From Nephrocerus scutellatus (Eukaryota > Arthropoda > Insecta > Diptera > Pipunculidae): a stretch of DNA of 64,000 bases. The DNA is taken from assembly GCA_947095585.1 (NCBI GenBank), contig OX352761.1, positions 60,132,832 through 60,196,831 on the forward strand, written 5' to 3'. The stretch's first letter is position 1, and each line of letters starts with the position of its first letter. The notes beneath the pieces are model-generated. The model did not search any database. It was not told where the DNA came from and saw nothing but the letters and a program-made list of their open reading frames with translations. This document shows positions 53,615 through 64,000 of this stretch, piece after piece. Made by a program: the position numbers and the translations under genes.

Positions 53615-54356
53615 AATGATCATATCCATCTCATTATTGAGAGGGTTTGGTCTATCCTTCATAAACTATATCTACATAGTCAAAAACTTTTTACATTTTC
53701 ACCTAAGATCTAAACTGGTATCCTTTCCTGGTTATGCCTTAAACGGCCCATACACGCTAAGACTAGTTGTACAACTGAGTTGAGTCGTAATAAAATAGTA
53801 CCGTGTGTGGAGCAGTCTGCAGACTTATTTGACAGTCTGGATTCGCAGTCGCAAAAAAATCAAAAAAATTTGATTTTTAGAGGCGGAGTCAATAATCACA
53901 CAAACTAGGCCCTGTGAGTGTGGGGCTGTTTGCCAGACTTTTGTTAATATTGTTTTTGTAAGAAATAAAGTAAGGTTATTGATTCATAAATTTTCATTTG
54001 TGTAACGTGCAGTGCTACAATAAATAATAGAAAATTAAATACATTTTTAGTGTATACCTAGATAAATATTTTTAAAACTATATATATATATATAAATATA
54101 GTTAAGAACGAATATGGAAAAAATCAGTGGAGTGGTTAACGTTTTGGACAATGAGCAATGGCGAAATTTTTTTGAACGTTTTGGACAATGAGCAATGGCG
54201 AAATTTTTTTGAACAAAAGTATACCGATTTTGTGGCAATCAAGTTACAAAAATTATAAAAACAAATACCTAAAGTGGAAGGCATGGAATGAATTATTGAC
54301 ACATTAACACGAAATTGTAATGCAACATCTTAATCTTAAAAATCTTAAAAAATAAA

Positions 54357-54900
54357 ATGAATAATATTAAGACGCAATATCGTCGCGAATTGAGGTTAGT
54401 GGACGAAAGCCTAAAGTCAGGAGGTGCCCTCGACGATGTCTATGAACCGTCGATTTGGTTTAACGAGGTGTTACATTTTTTAAAGGACGAAATGACGCCT
54501 TCAACAGCTATAACCAGTCTAGATGTCGATGCATATGATGAAGACACACTGGATACTTCGGTAAGTCGGCTGCTATGTTTGTAGCTTGCACTTTGGATAT
54601 ATTGAACTTTATTATAACTCTAAATTTAAATTTCATACCTTCTAATTGCAGGAAGCATCAAAACGAAAATATTCGCGTCCAAAAAAAACAAAATCTATCC
54701 CAAGAACGATCCGAATTTCTACGAAAAGCAGTGGAGCACTTACAATCCACAAATTCCCAGAAAGAATCTGACGATGCGGAAACATACGCCAAGTCTTGGT
54801 CGTGTTCGTTCCGAAAAATATCTGCTTAACAGAAAATTTACGCAAAAAAGGCCATTGAGGAAATATTAATTTTCGGACAATTGGAAAAATTGACAATAAA
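54357..54900 (+). pseudogene. Harbinger MADF-like DNA-binding protein, with intron
   Basis: The first exon (54357-54560) reads NNIKTQYRRELRLVDESLKS and PSIWFNEVLHFLKDE, the second half of a MADF domain. A TCG|GTAAGT donor at 54561 and a TTCTAATTGCAG acceptor ending at 54651 outline a 91-bp intron. The second exon in one frame has EFLRKAVEHLQS and AETYAKSWSCSFRKI, and later KIYAKKAIEEILIF in another, so at least two frameshifts occur (one in an A8 run near 54680). MADF proteins help Harbinger transposases bind DNA or enter the nucleus. The N-terminal half of the domain was not found in frame. Confidence 0.72.
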
Positions 54901-55211
54901 TTGTTTTTCACCTTCGCCCCCCATCTTCCAATTCAACAATTACCTTTCAGTCAAGCAGCTCTACACCCATTTCCGGAGCATCTTTTACAAGACCATCAAC
55001 ACCGGCTTCAACCTCAGGACAAACAATTTCGCATATTTTTCAATTGCCAAATGGTATGTTTGCTGTGCCAGTGCCACCACAAACGACCTCAACAGATGAT
55101 ATCGATGAGTATTCCAATATCGAAGACAATTATGTATAATAAGCAAAATTATTAAATAAAACTAATAAAAATACTGAATTACAAATAAATTTTTATTTTA
55201 ATTTTAAATAA

Positions 55212-55622
55212 TTATTCATAAATTTGAGAAATTGTTTCACAAAAGTCTTTTCGGATTTGCTTTGCTTGGGTGGAAGCATTTCGTGCCATAGTAGCTTTAA
55301 GTGGCATGAGAGACTGGCTTGGTGAATTTTCTAAATATGTATATATATACCCCCGGCGTTTTTTCAGGAAATTGTGCAAGTAACAGCACTCTAGTGTTAC
55401 TGTTTCTGCTTTTTCGGGACAAAGCTGCATAGGTGTTAGAAATACACGAAAACGTGATGCCATAATTCCAAATGTGTTTTCGACTTTGACTGGTGCTGAA
55501 CTCAGACGTTGGTTAAAATGTAATTCATTTGTCGATAAATTAGTGTGGGCGAAAGGTTTTAATAAGTCATCTCGTAAACCAATATTAGTATAGATTCCAT
55601 AGTTTTCGGGATCGCTGAGATG
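55212..55622 (-). pseudogene. Harbinger transposase (HARBI1-like) C-terminal part
   Basis: The minus-strand frame is open from 55622: LLKPFAHTNLSTNELHFNQR, then VKVENTFGIMASRFRVFLTP and VTLECCYLHNFLKKR, the final DDE_Tnp_4 motif with its ENxFG and CCxLHNFL signatures. The tail after this ends in a normal stop near 55212. The catalytic aspartates would lie upstream and are deleted, with the break at the Helitron remnant. Inactive. Confidence 0.82.
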
Positions 55623-55625
55623 AAT

Positions 55626-56202
55626 AGTGGTGTTTAGAATAGTACTCGGCGACCATTTGGCGACGAATTTCTACTCATCCGCCTGTTTTTCAAAACTATC
55701 ACATTTTGTACCGGTTGCGAGAAGGGCCATTCTTGCTACTAAAAATGGAGACACCCACGAAGTAAACAATCAAATACTTGCCATGTTAATAGACATCGAT
55801 ACCGTTGTAGATACTGATGAGGAAGTTAATTATCTAACTGAGTTCCTAAACTCACTTAATTCGTGTGGATTGGCACCACATCGCCATGTTTTTCCCACGG
55901 AAAACTTTATTTTGCTTGCTCTGGGTTGGGTTGACTTAAGAATTTATTTATTCTTGCTCTTGAAGGGGAAACTAAAAACATTGTATACATCCAAGTTTTG
56001 TTTTAAATTAAATTTTATGTATGTTTATTTAATTTGATTTTATAATTTGAATACTATAGCTATAATTGCTATAATTTAAAATAAATTTTGTTAATAAAAA
56101 CTGCCTTTTCACCTTATAGTTAGATATCATTCTTTTTTCTACACCTGCCTAATAGAAGATTGGGATGAATAAATACCTGGGCAACGCCGGGTAATCAGCT
56201 AG
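55626..56202 (+). mobile_element. Autonomous Helitron remnant, 3' end
   Basis: It carries a Helitron helicase scrap (55700-55890) and a 3' terminus: the hairpin ACCTGGGCAACGCCGGGT at 56175-56192, then ATCAG and CTAG ending at 56202 with a flanking T. Coding strand and terminus agree in orientation. This supports calling the elements at 23668 and 41536 Helitrons. Confidence 0.8.
55690..55900 (+). pseudogene. Helitron helicase (Pif1-like) fragment
   Basis: One frame contains RRAILATKNGDTHEVNNQIL, then SIDTVVDTDEEVNYLTEFLN-like residues and SLNSCGLAPHR. This is the section before the last helicase motifs in Rep-helicase proteins of Helitrons (ERAIL.PKN..V...N...L, and the YPxEFLNSL..GxPPH motif). 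The Rep domain and core helicase motifs are absent. Confidence 0.78.
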
Positions 56203-56457
56203 TTATTATATCATACACAAAGCAACTGTCGGTTTTTTCGGTTGATTTTTGCAGTATTTTTAAGGCTTTTGTATACAAACACAATAGACAACACCTACTA
56301 ATACTGCAAACTTAAGTTTCTTCATGTTGTGGGAGTGGGGGGGGGGGGGTTACCCACATTGGCAAGCAAAATAACACTTCAGAAGTTAACTGCGTCAACA
56401 ATGATAAGAATTTGAGTGTTGCAATAATCGAGGAGTTGCGCTCATCGAGAGTTACGC
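56203..56457. other. Non-coding, with poly-G tract
   Basis: No gene. A run of 13 G (about 56337-56349) follows GTGGGAGT. It ends at the start of the 3.95-kb repeated unit. Confidence 0.5.
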
Positions 56458-56788
56458 TGTAGTTAAAAATCAAAACGATCCTAAATTTAATTTCTTAGTG
56501 CAAAAATGGTTTCTTTTTCATTTAAATGTTATTAATTCTGTACATTTTTCTCCGAACGTGCCTAATCGTGACATCATCCACACAACACACTACAACTACT
56601 AACACTGTAAACTTGCGGTTCTGCAGTAGGGGACCTCACTTTTCAACTCGGCCTACATATATTATCCCTTTGCTTTGTGCCGTCACCTTCAGACACGCCA
56701 CTGTCCAATTGGCCGAATGCGAATGTTTCAACAGTTTAAAAAAGTAAATGTAAAAAACACTTCGTTTTTCGGGTAGAATCTTTTATAG
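56458..56788. other. Non-coding part of tandem unit
   Basis: No recognisable gene. A 73-codon open stretch at 56526-56747 has no family signature and is judged spurious. Confidence 0.45.
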
Positions 56789-57620
56789 ATAGGGTGCCGT
56801 AAATGTAAATGTGAGCCTCGTGAAGGTCGTCCAAAAACAGCTATATTCCAGAAAACATCGATGCTGTGAGAAAACTGATTGAAAAGGATCGTCATGTGAC
56901 TTATCGGGAAATCGGGGCATGCCTAGGCATTAGTAACACCAGCGTATATACCATCTTACATGAACATTTAAAGGTGCGGAAGTTTTGTGCACGTTGGATT
57001 CCACATTTTTTGACGGACGCACAAAAAAAGGTACGTGTCGATTGGTGCCGCCAAATGCTTGAAAAATTCGTTGCAGGTTCTTTCAAGAACGTATACAAGA
57101 TCGTGACAGGTGACGACTCATAGATATTTGCGTATGAGCCGGAAAGAAGAAAATCCAACAAAAGTTATGCGAGCTCGGAGCATCGGAAAGCAAATGGACG
57201 TGTTTCTTCACGAAAACCGGTCATGTGGCTACTGCGGCTCTGGAAAATCAAAAGACAGTCAATTCAGATTGGTATACGACGATTTGTTTGCCTGAGGTTT
57301 TCAACAAATTGAGAGAAAACAACAAAACGGCGAACCATTTTGCATCACGATAATGCGAGCTTACACACATCACATTAAACAAGTGAGTGTTTGAGCACTC
57401 AAACAATCGGATTGATGGGTCATCCGCCTTACAGCCCCGACTTGGCATGTTTTGTATCTATCATATTTGGACTGGAAAAAGTGGTCCGATAAATGGTTTG
57501 AGCGTATGCAAATGTGTATAGATGTTAAAGGGGAATATTTTGAAAAGCAATAAAGCCATTTTTGATGAAAATTTTTAATTTTTTATTACTTTTTCTATAA
57601 ACTTTTACGGCACCTTGTAT
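56789..57620 (+). mobile_element. Mariner copy with deleted N-terminus
   Basis: The termini TAGGGTGCCGTAAATG and CTTTTACGGCACCTTGTA are inverted. The 5' terminus is fused directly to GTGAGCCTCGTGAAGGTCG, so the helix-turn-helix start is deleted. The transposase piece 56866-57123 reads RHVTYREIGACLGISNTSVY, CARWIPHFLTDAQKKVRVDW and KIVTGDDS, where the catalytic motif is normally TGDE-S; a stop follows. Same family as 10545-11720 but a separate copy. Confidence 0.87.
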
Positions 57621-58149
57621 ATACATCGCAACACGCCACACTGTCGTTTATTATTTGGTAATAATCGCCAAATTATCTGTTTTTGAAGTCGGAGCTATTT
57701 CAAAGAATTTTCTTTTTTCCACGCTTTACACGAGCCACAAGCGTCAAAATCGGGATATGGGCGGTTAACATTGAGCCGCTTACAAAAATATAAAAAATTA
57801 TATTTTGGATACTTACAAAATTTCAACTCTCTAGGTCGTGTGGATGGTGGTTAAAAAGGACCTCAATTTGGTCGAAAGTACAGACAAAAAGAGGTCAAGT
57901 TAAATGAAAGTTTTTAAAAAGGTTAAGAGCGTTTCTACGGTATAGGTTTTAACAGTTTTCTATTTTATGCCGTTTTTAAATTTTAAACGAGTCAGAAATG
58001 GTTGCAATGCCCATTTTCGGCGAGTCAAATTTACCTTCGAGCAAAAACTGAGGCAAAAATACTTCAATTTCCCAAAGGTAGTAAAATTTTTGGTCATTCG
58101 TGAAAAGAATCAAAAAGAATAGTCGAATCCAACGCTTATTTATAAAGAC
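57621..58149. other. Non-coding part of tandem unit
   Basis: AT-rich, with no supported gene. It separates the mariner and the N1 RT piece; the same sequence is at about 61568-62099. Confidence 0.45.
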
Positions 58150-58605
58150 ATTCCAGTTGTCAGCTCTATAGACAAGGCCAATCTGTTTACTGCGCATTTC
58201 GCAGCTAGCTCTACGCTTCCAGATTGTGCATTGCTGCCTCCTGCACCTCAGAGTATAGAATACTTAGAATACTCTATGGGACAGATACACCGAACAGTGG
58301 AACCGGTCTTTGCATCAATTTGGAGAAAGCTGTTACAGATATTGACATCAAGCTCTTTTGTGTAAAATGCGTGCTTATGGAGTCGATGAAAAACTGCTTC
58401 ATTGGATTAGAAGCTATCTTTTGGACCGCTCAATTGAAGTTGTTTTGGACGGTTTCAAGTCTAAAGTTCATAACTTAAATGCTGGCGTTCCCCAGGGCTC
58501 GGTTTTGTCCCCGACTCTCTTTCTCATTTTTATTAATGATCTCTTATCTGTGACTTCTAACCCAATTCACTCTTTCGCCGACGACAGCACTCTCAGCTTC
58601 TCGTA
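58150..58605 (+). pseudogene. N1 linker and RT palm fragment
   Basis: The first part (from about 58160) reads DKANLFTAHFAASSTLPDCA, the endonuclease-RT linker. After a jump and frame change, 58358-58606 reads YGVDEKLLHWIRSYLLDRSI, NAGVPQGSVLSPTLFLIFIN and HSFADDSTLSFS, ending at the FADD motif. RT fingers and motif A are missing and the sequence stops abruptly at 58605. Same family as 2678-3820. Confidence 0.85.
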
Positions 58606-58639
58606 GTCTGAATTTTTAACAAATATATATTTTTTAAAT

Positions 58640-59784
58640 ATATCTCTATTCATAAGGAATATGTCGAAATGATTACAATATTTATTAAATACAGAGCAAG
58701 CATGAGCAATTGGACCATTAAGTCCATAATTGGTTATATGATGGTTTTATTGATGGATTGGTTCTTAAATGCAAAAGGTTACTAACTCTAAACTGCCTAT
58801 TTGGGGCATGAAAAGGAATTAAACTCAAAAGCTCAGGACAGTACACCATGTTCATTATTAAGTCCCTAATGAACATAATGTAATAATAATTTCTTCACGA
58901 ATTAAGAGGTATTAAATCGATAAGAAGTAATCTCGAGTTATATGGAGGCAGCTCACCCGGCCAATTCAATTTACGAATGGAAAAACGACTAAAATTTTTT
59001 TGAACCCTTTCAATTCTATTAATACTATTTCCGTAATAAGGGCACCAGACTATACAGCAATATTCCAAGACCGAGCGTACAAGAGAGACATATAATGACT
59101 TCAGTCAACAAAATCTTTAGAGTTCCGCTTTACAAAACCTAACATTATATTTGCTCTAGCAATAACAAAATCGTAGTGAAGATTAAATGTTAACTTAGAG
59201 TCAAAAATAACACCAAGATCACAATTTTGAAAAACTCTTTTCAACTTTACTTTTTCAATGTTATAATTTGACAAAAGGGGATGCGCTTTTCTTGAGAATG
59301 AAAGAACACTGCATTTATTAATATTACAATATAGCTTGTTAATATTACACCATCTTGTAATATTATCAATGTTCTTCTGAAGTAGTAAACAATCAGTTTC
59401 GCGTGATTAAAAGAACAGTTTAACATCATCCGCATACAGCAAGCATTTTGCATTTTCAACATAAAGTGGCAAATCATTTATAAGCAAAATAAACAGAAGC
59501 GGCCCAAAATGACTACCCTGCGGAACGCCAGAGGAATTAAATATAAGGTCGGAAGTTACCTCACCTATTTGTACTCTTTGGTTTCTGCCCAATAAGTAGC
59601 TAGAAAGCCATTTTAATATTGAAGAATGGAATCCTAATTTTTCTAGTTTAGCAATCAAAATGCTATGCTGCACCCGGTCGAAAGCCTTAGCAAAGTCTGT
59701 ATAAACCATTGAATATGCGCATGCACAATCAACCTTACAAATAAGTGGACTGTATTTCTGATTAAAAGATTTTATAACGCACAT
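58640..59784 (-). pseudogene. Jockey-like RT and C-terminus, second family
   Basis: 59407-59784 carries VYTDFAKAFDRVQHSILIAK (motif A), LSSYLLGRNQRVQIGEV, SGVPQGSHFGPLLFILLIND (motif B) and CLLYADDVKLFF (YADD). After a stop at 59407 the region continues in the same direction with LLLQKNIDNITRWCNINKL, then CSVLSFSRKA, LGVIFDSKLTFNLHYDFV, and thumb/C-terminal pieces to about 58660. RT fingers are missing. It differs from N1, so this is another jockey-type family. Confidence 0.85.
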
Positions 59785-60199
59785 TTAGTTTGTAACATTT
59801 AATTTTATTTTTATAATTTAATTTTGTTAATTACGCTTGTGTGCACATATGATCGCACCAGACTCGCAGAACGGACTGACGAGTTTTGACGAGTTGTCTC
59901 TTCTTCTTCGCCTAATAAGCTATTACAATTTTATTTCATACAATTTTAATACATTTGTTTAGTGGGTTACCATGTTGAGCAACATTTGGTACCTTTTAAA
60001 TGTTAAATATAAATTGTCAAATGTCGACTCAATTGACGTGATTTATTATGGGTTTAGTTTTATTTTTATAAACTAAACTCTAAGTAAAGTGAAAAAATAC
60101 ATTTTATATACAGTGTACAAGTGTAATTACAGATAAGTATTAAGCATGAATTACGTAAACTTAGTTATTTGGTTTGTGTTACACTTTATAATGATGATC
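59785..60199. other. Non-coding part of tandem unit
   Basis: AT-rich. A GC-richer piece (GATCGCACCAGACTCGCAGA near 59850) shows no match to a known feature. The same sequence runs to the window end at 63735-64000. Confidence 0.45.
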
Positions 60200-60404
60200 T
60201 TTTTTTTTTTTTTTTTCTATAATTCGCGCACGCTTCAAGGGGTTCGCACCCTTATAATGCTCGGCTATATGCTTGGCACAGCGTGGGCGTTAAGGAAGAG
60301 GAGGAGAAAAGAGGAGTTGTCTATGAGCTTGTGTTTTGAATGCCTGTGGGTCTGTGGATGTGATGTGGGAAGACAGAGCTTGGCAGAGCATTCCACATAC
60401 GAGT
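60200..60404 (-). mobile_element. N1 3' end, strongly 5' truncated
   Basis: A poly-T of 17 (60200-60216) is followed by CTATAATTCGCGCACG and AAGGGGTTCGCACCCTTATA, the N1 3' UTR in reverse. A short piece of ORF2 follows, ending at 60404, exactly where the second tandem unit begins. Confidence 0.85.
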
Positions 60405-60735
60405 TGTAGTTAAAAATCAAAACGATCCTAAATTTAATTTCTTAGTGCAAAAATGGTTTCTTTTTCATTTAAATGTTATTAATTCTGTACATTTTTCTCC
60501 GAACGTGCCTAATCGTGACATCATCCACACAACACACTACAACTACTAACACTGTAAACTTGCGGTTCTGCAGTAGGGGACCTCACTTTTCAACTCGGCC
60601 TACATATATTATCCCTTTGCTTTGTGCCGTCACCTTCAGACACGCCACTGTCCAATTGACCGAATGCGAATGTTTCAACAGTTTAAAAAAGTAAATGTAA
60701 AAAACACTTCGTTTTTCGGGTAGAATCTTTTATAG

Positions 60736-61567
60736 ATAGGGTGCCGTAAATGTAAATGTGAGCCTCGTGAAGGTCGTCCAAAAACAGCTATATTCCAGAA
60801 AACATCGATGCTGTGAGAAAACTGATTGAAAAGGATCGTCATGTGACTTATCGGGAAATCGGGGCATGCCTAGGCATTAGTAACACCAGCGTATATACCA
60901 TCTTACATGAACATTTAAAGGTGCGGAAGTTTTGTGCACGTTGGATTCCACATTTTTTGACGGACGCACAAAAAAAGGTACGTGTCGATTGGTGCCGCCA
61001 AATGCTTGAAAAATTCGTTGCAGGTTCTTTCAAGAACGTATACAAGATCGTGACAGGTGACGACTCATAGATATTTGCGTATGAGCCGGAAAGAAGAAAA
61101 TCCAACAAAAGTTATGCGAGCTCGGAGCATCGGAAAGCAAATGGACGTGTTTCTTCACGAAAACCCGTCATGCTACTGCGGCTCTGGAAAATCAAAAGAC
61201 AGTCAATTCAGCTTGGTATACGACGATTTGTTTGCCTGAGGTTTTCAACAAATTGAGAGAAAACAACAAAACGGCGAACCATTTTGCATCACGATAATGC
61301 GAGCTTACACACATCACATTAAACAAGTGAGTGTTTGAGCACTCAAACAATCGGATTGATGGGTCATCCGCCTTACAGCCCCGACTTGGCATGTTTTGTA
61401 TCTATCATATTTGGACTGGAAAAAGTGGTCCGATAAATGGTTTGAGCGTATGCAAATGTGTATAGATGTTAAAGGGGAATATTTTGAAAAGCAATAAAGC
61501 CATTTTTGATGAAAATTTTTAATTTTTTATTACTTTTTCTATAAACTTTTACGGCACCTTGTATATA
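60736..61567 (+). mobile_element. Mariner copy, second tandem unit
   Basis: Duplicate of 56789-57620 with small indels near 61165. Same N-terminal deletion and the same altered TGDD motif (transposase piece at 60813-61070). Confidence 0.87.
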
Positions 61568-62099
61568 CATCGCAACACGCCACACTGTCGTTTATTATTT
61601 GGTAATAATCGCCAAATTATCTGTTTTTGAAGTCGGAGCTATTTCAAAGAATTTTCTTTTTTCCACGCTTTACACGAGCCACAAGCGTCAAAATCGGGAT
61701 ATGGGCGGTTAACATTGAGCCGCTTACAAAAATATAAAAAATTATATTTTGGATACTTACAAAATTTCAACTCTCTAGGTCGTGTGGTTGATGGTGGTGG
61801 TTAAAAAGGACCTCAATTTGGTCGAAAGTACAGACAAAAAGAGGTCAAGTTAAATGAAAGTTTTTAAAAAGGTTAAGAGCGTTTCTACGGTATAGGTTTT
61901 AACAGTTTTCTATTTTATGCCGTTTTTAAATTTTAAACGAGTCAGAAATGGTTGCAATGCCCATTTTCGGCGAGTCAAATTTACCTTCGAGCAAAAACTG
62001 AGGCAAAAATACTTCAATTTCCCAAAGGTAGTAAAATTTTTGGTCATTCGTGAAAAGAATCAAAAAGAATAGTCGAATCCAACGCTTATTTATAAAGAC

Positions 62100-62555
62100 A
62101 TTCCAGTTGTCAGCTCTATAGACAAGGCCAATCTGTTTACTGCGCATTTCGCAGCTAGCTCTACGCTTCCAGATTGTGCATTGCTGCCTCCTGCACCTCA
62201 GAGTATAGAATACTTAGAATACTCTATGGGACAGATACACCGAACAGTGGAACCGGTCTTTGCATCAATTTGGAGAAAGCTGTTACAGATATTGACATCA
62301 AGCTCTTTTGTGTAAAATGCGTGCTTATGGAGTCGATGAAAAACTGCTTCATTGGATTAGAAGCTATCTTTTGGACCGCTCAATTGAAGTTGTTTTGGAC
62401 GGTTTCAAGTCTAAAGTTCATAACTTAAATGCTGGCGTTCCCCAGGGCTCGGTTTTGTCCCCGACTCTCTTTCTCATTTTTATTAATGATCTCTTATCTG
62501 TGACTTCTAACCCAATTCACTCTTTCGCCGACGACAGCACTCTCAGCTTCTCGTA
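62100..62555 (+). pseudogene. N1 linker and RT fragment, second tandem unit
   Basis: Duplicate of 58150-58605; the RT piece with FADD is at 62308-62556. Confidence 0.85.
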
Positions 62556-62589
62556 GTCTGAATTTTTAACAAATATATATTTTTTAAAT

Positions 62590-63734
62590 ATATCTCTATT
62601 CATAAGGAATATGTCGAAATGATTACAATATTTATTAAATACAGAGCAAGCATGAGCAATTGGACCATTAAGTCCATAATTGGTTATATGATGGTTTTAT
62701 TGATGGATTGGTTCTTAAATGCAAAAGGTTACTAACTCTAAACTGCCTATTTGGGGCATGAAAAGGAATTAAACTCAAAAGCTCAGGACAGTACACCATG
62801 TTCATTATTAAGTCCCTAATGAACATAATGTAATAATAATTTCTTCACGAATTAAGAGGTATTAAATCGATAAGAAGTAATCTCGAGTTATATGGAGGCA
62901 GCTCACCCGGCCAATTCAATTTACGAATGGAAAAACGACTAAAATTTTTTTGAACCCTTTCAATTCTATTAATACTATTTCCGTAATAAGGGCACCAGAC
63001 TATACAGCAATATTCCAAGACCGAGCGTACAAGAGAGACATATAATGACTTCAGTCAACAAAATCTTTAGAGTTCCGCTTTACAAAACCTAACATTATAT
63101 TTGCTCTAGCAATAACAAAATCGTAGTGAAGATTAAATGTTAACTTAGAGTCAAAAATAACACCAAGATCACAATTTTGAAAAACTCTTTTCAACTTTAC
63201 TTTTTCAATGTTATAATTTGACAAAAGGGGATGCGCTTTTCTTGAGAATGAAAGAACACTGCATTTATTAATATTACAATATAGCTTGTTAATATTACAC
63301 CATCTTGTAATATTATCAATGTTCTTCTGAAGTAGTAAACAATCAGTTTCGCGTGATTAAAAGAACAGTTTAACATCATCCGCATACAGCAAGCATTTTG
63401 CATTTTCAACATAAAGTGGCAAATCATTTATAAGCAAAATAAACAGAAGCGGCCCAAAATGACTACCCTGCGGAACGCCAGAGGAATTAAATATAAGGTC
63501 GGAAGTTACCTCACCTATTTGTACTCTTTGGTTTCTGCCCAATAAGTAGCTAGAAAGCCATTTTAATATTGAAGAATGGAATCCTAATTTTTCTAGTTTA
63601 GCAATCAAAATGCTATGCTGCACCCGGTCGAAAGCCTTAGCAAAGTCTGTATAAACCATTGAATATGCGCATGCGCAATCAACCTTACAAATAAGTGGAC
63701 TGTATTTCTGATTAAAAGATTTTATAACGCACAT
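62590..63734 (-). pseudogene. Jockey-like RT, second tandem unit
   Basis: Duplicate of 58640-59784; the YADD-containing piece is at 63357-63734. One substitution was noticed near 63675. Confidence 0.85.
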
Positions 63735-64000
63735 TTAGTTTGTAACATTTAATTTTATTTTTATAATTTAATTTTGTTAATTACGCTTGTGTGCACATAT
63801 GATCGCACCAGACTCGCAGAACGGACTGACGAGTTTTGACGAGTTGTCTCTTCTTCTTCGCCTAATAAGCTATTACAATTTTATTTCATACAATTTTAAT
63901 ACATTTGTTTAGTGGGTTACCATGTTGAGCAACATTTGGTACCTTTTAAATGTTAAATATAAATTGTCAAATGTCGACTCAATTGACGTGATTTATTATG

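Larger units (their letters stand above)
53744..55625 (+). mobile_element. PIF/Harbinger transposon, right end lost
   Basis: It contains a MADF-type gene on the plus strand (54357-54900) and a transposase C-terminus on the minus strand (55212-55622), the convergent two-gene layout of Harbinger elements. CGGCCCATACACGC at 53744 is a possible left terminus. The right side is cut by a Helitron remnant at about 55626. A 32-bp segment is tandemly duplicated at 54140-54205 (TTTGAACGTTTTGGACAATG). Confidence 0.7.
56458..60404 (+). repeat. 3.95-kb tandem unit, first copy
   Basis: The sequence from TGTAGTTAAAAATCAAAACG recurs head-to-tail from 60405 with an offset of 3947 (3950 after a 6-base insertion near 61790). 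Differences are few (for example near 56708, 57222 and 57830). The unit ends exactly at the truncated 5' side of an N1 fragment. Confidence 0.95.
60405..64000 (+). repeat. 3.95-kb tandem unit, second copy (runs off window)
   Basis: Matches 56458-60050 to the last base of the window. Whether the N1 tail at the end of the unit is repeated cannot be seen. Confidence 0.95.

Noticed and set aside
57976..58197. 73-residue minus-strand frame, also at 61926-62147
   Set aside because: No domain or codon pattern; it lies in AT-rich non-coding sequence and is duplicated only because the unit is.

Overview
The window is an AT-rich piece of a eukaryotic genome, almost entirely built from nested, broken transposable elements. 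The families present (LOA-like and jockey/CR1-like non-LTR elements, mdg3-like and errantivirus-like Ty3/gypsy elements, Osvaldo-like long-LTR elements, BEL/Pao, copia, mariner, pogo/Tigger, PIF/Harbinger with a MADF gene, Helitrons) point to an insect, most likely a higher fly; this is inferred from family mix only. There are no prokaryotic genes, operons or CRISPR arrays. The only candidate host gene is one coding exon on the minus strand (22041-23293).

Layout. Positions 1-16144 (copy A) are repeated almost perfectly and in the same orientation at 23875-40067 (copy B). In order the block holds: the end of a non-autonomous Helitron; a degraded LOA-like element; a non-LTR fragment (family N1 here, minus strand); an old gypsy pro/RT fragment split by a younger complete gypsy element (4620-9656) with 235-bp LTRs and a TATC target-site duplication; a dead mariner; a pair of 370-bp direct repeats around a ~135-bp tandem repeat and an integrase tail; and the 5' LTR, tRNA-Lys-type primer site and gag start of an Osvaldo-like element. 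Between the copies (16145-23874) lie an errantivirus-like composite (env, integrase, RT, repeat-bearing leader), the host exon, a tRNA-derived SINE-like piece and the rest of the Helitron.

Right of copy B come a dead Tigger transposase, a complete non-autonomous Helitron (41536-42097), and a BEL/Pao element (42658-49129) with identical 199-bp LTRs whose single long frame is broken by only two stop codons. It is followed by a copia 3' end and then by the most unusual item: a Ulp1/SENP-type cysteine protease reading frame (50036-50689) with an intact His-Asp-Cys triad. It lies directly upstream of a polypurine tract and a 1-kb LTR, that is, in the env position of an LTR retrotransposon. Beyond it are N1 and jockey-like scraps, a PIF/Harbinger element, an autonomous-Helitron remnant, and a 3.95-kb unit (mariner + N1 RT + jockey-like RT + N1 tail) that starts again at 60405 and runs off the window.

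Nothing here works as a pathway. The coding pieces are separate selfish elements, most dead before the duplications, because both copies carry the same breaks. Function could remain in the host exon, possibly the Ulp1-like domain, and cis elements (LTR promoters, leader repeats).
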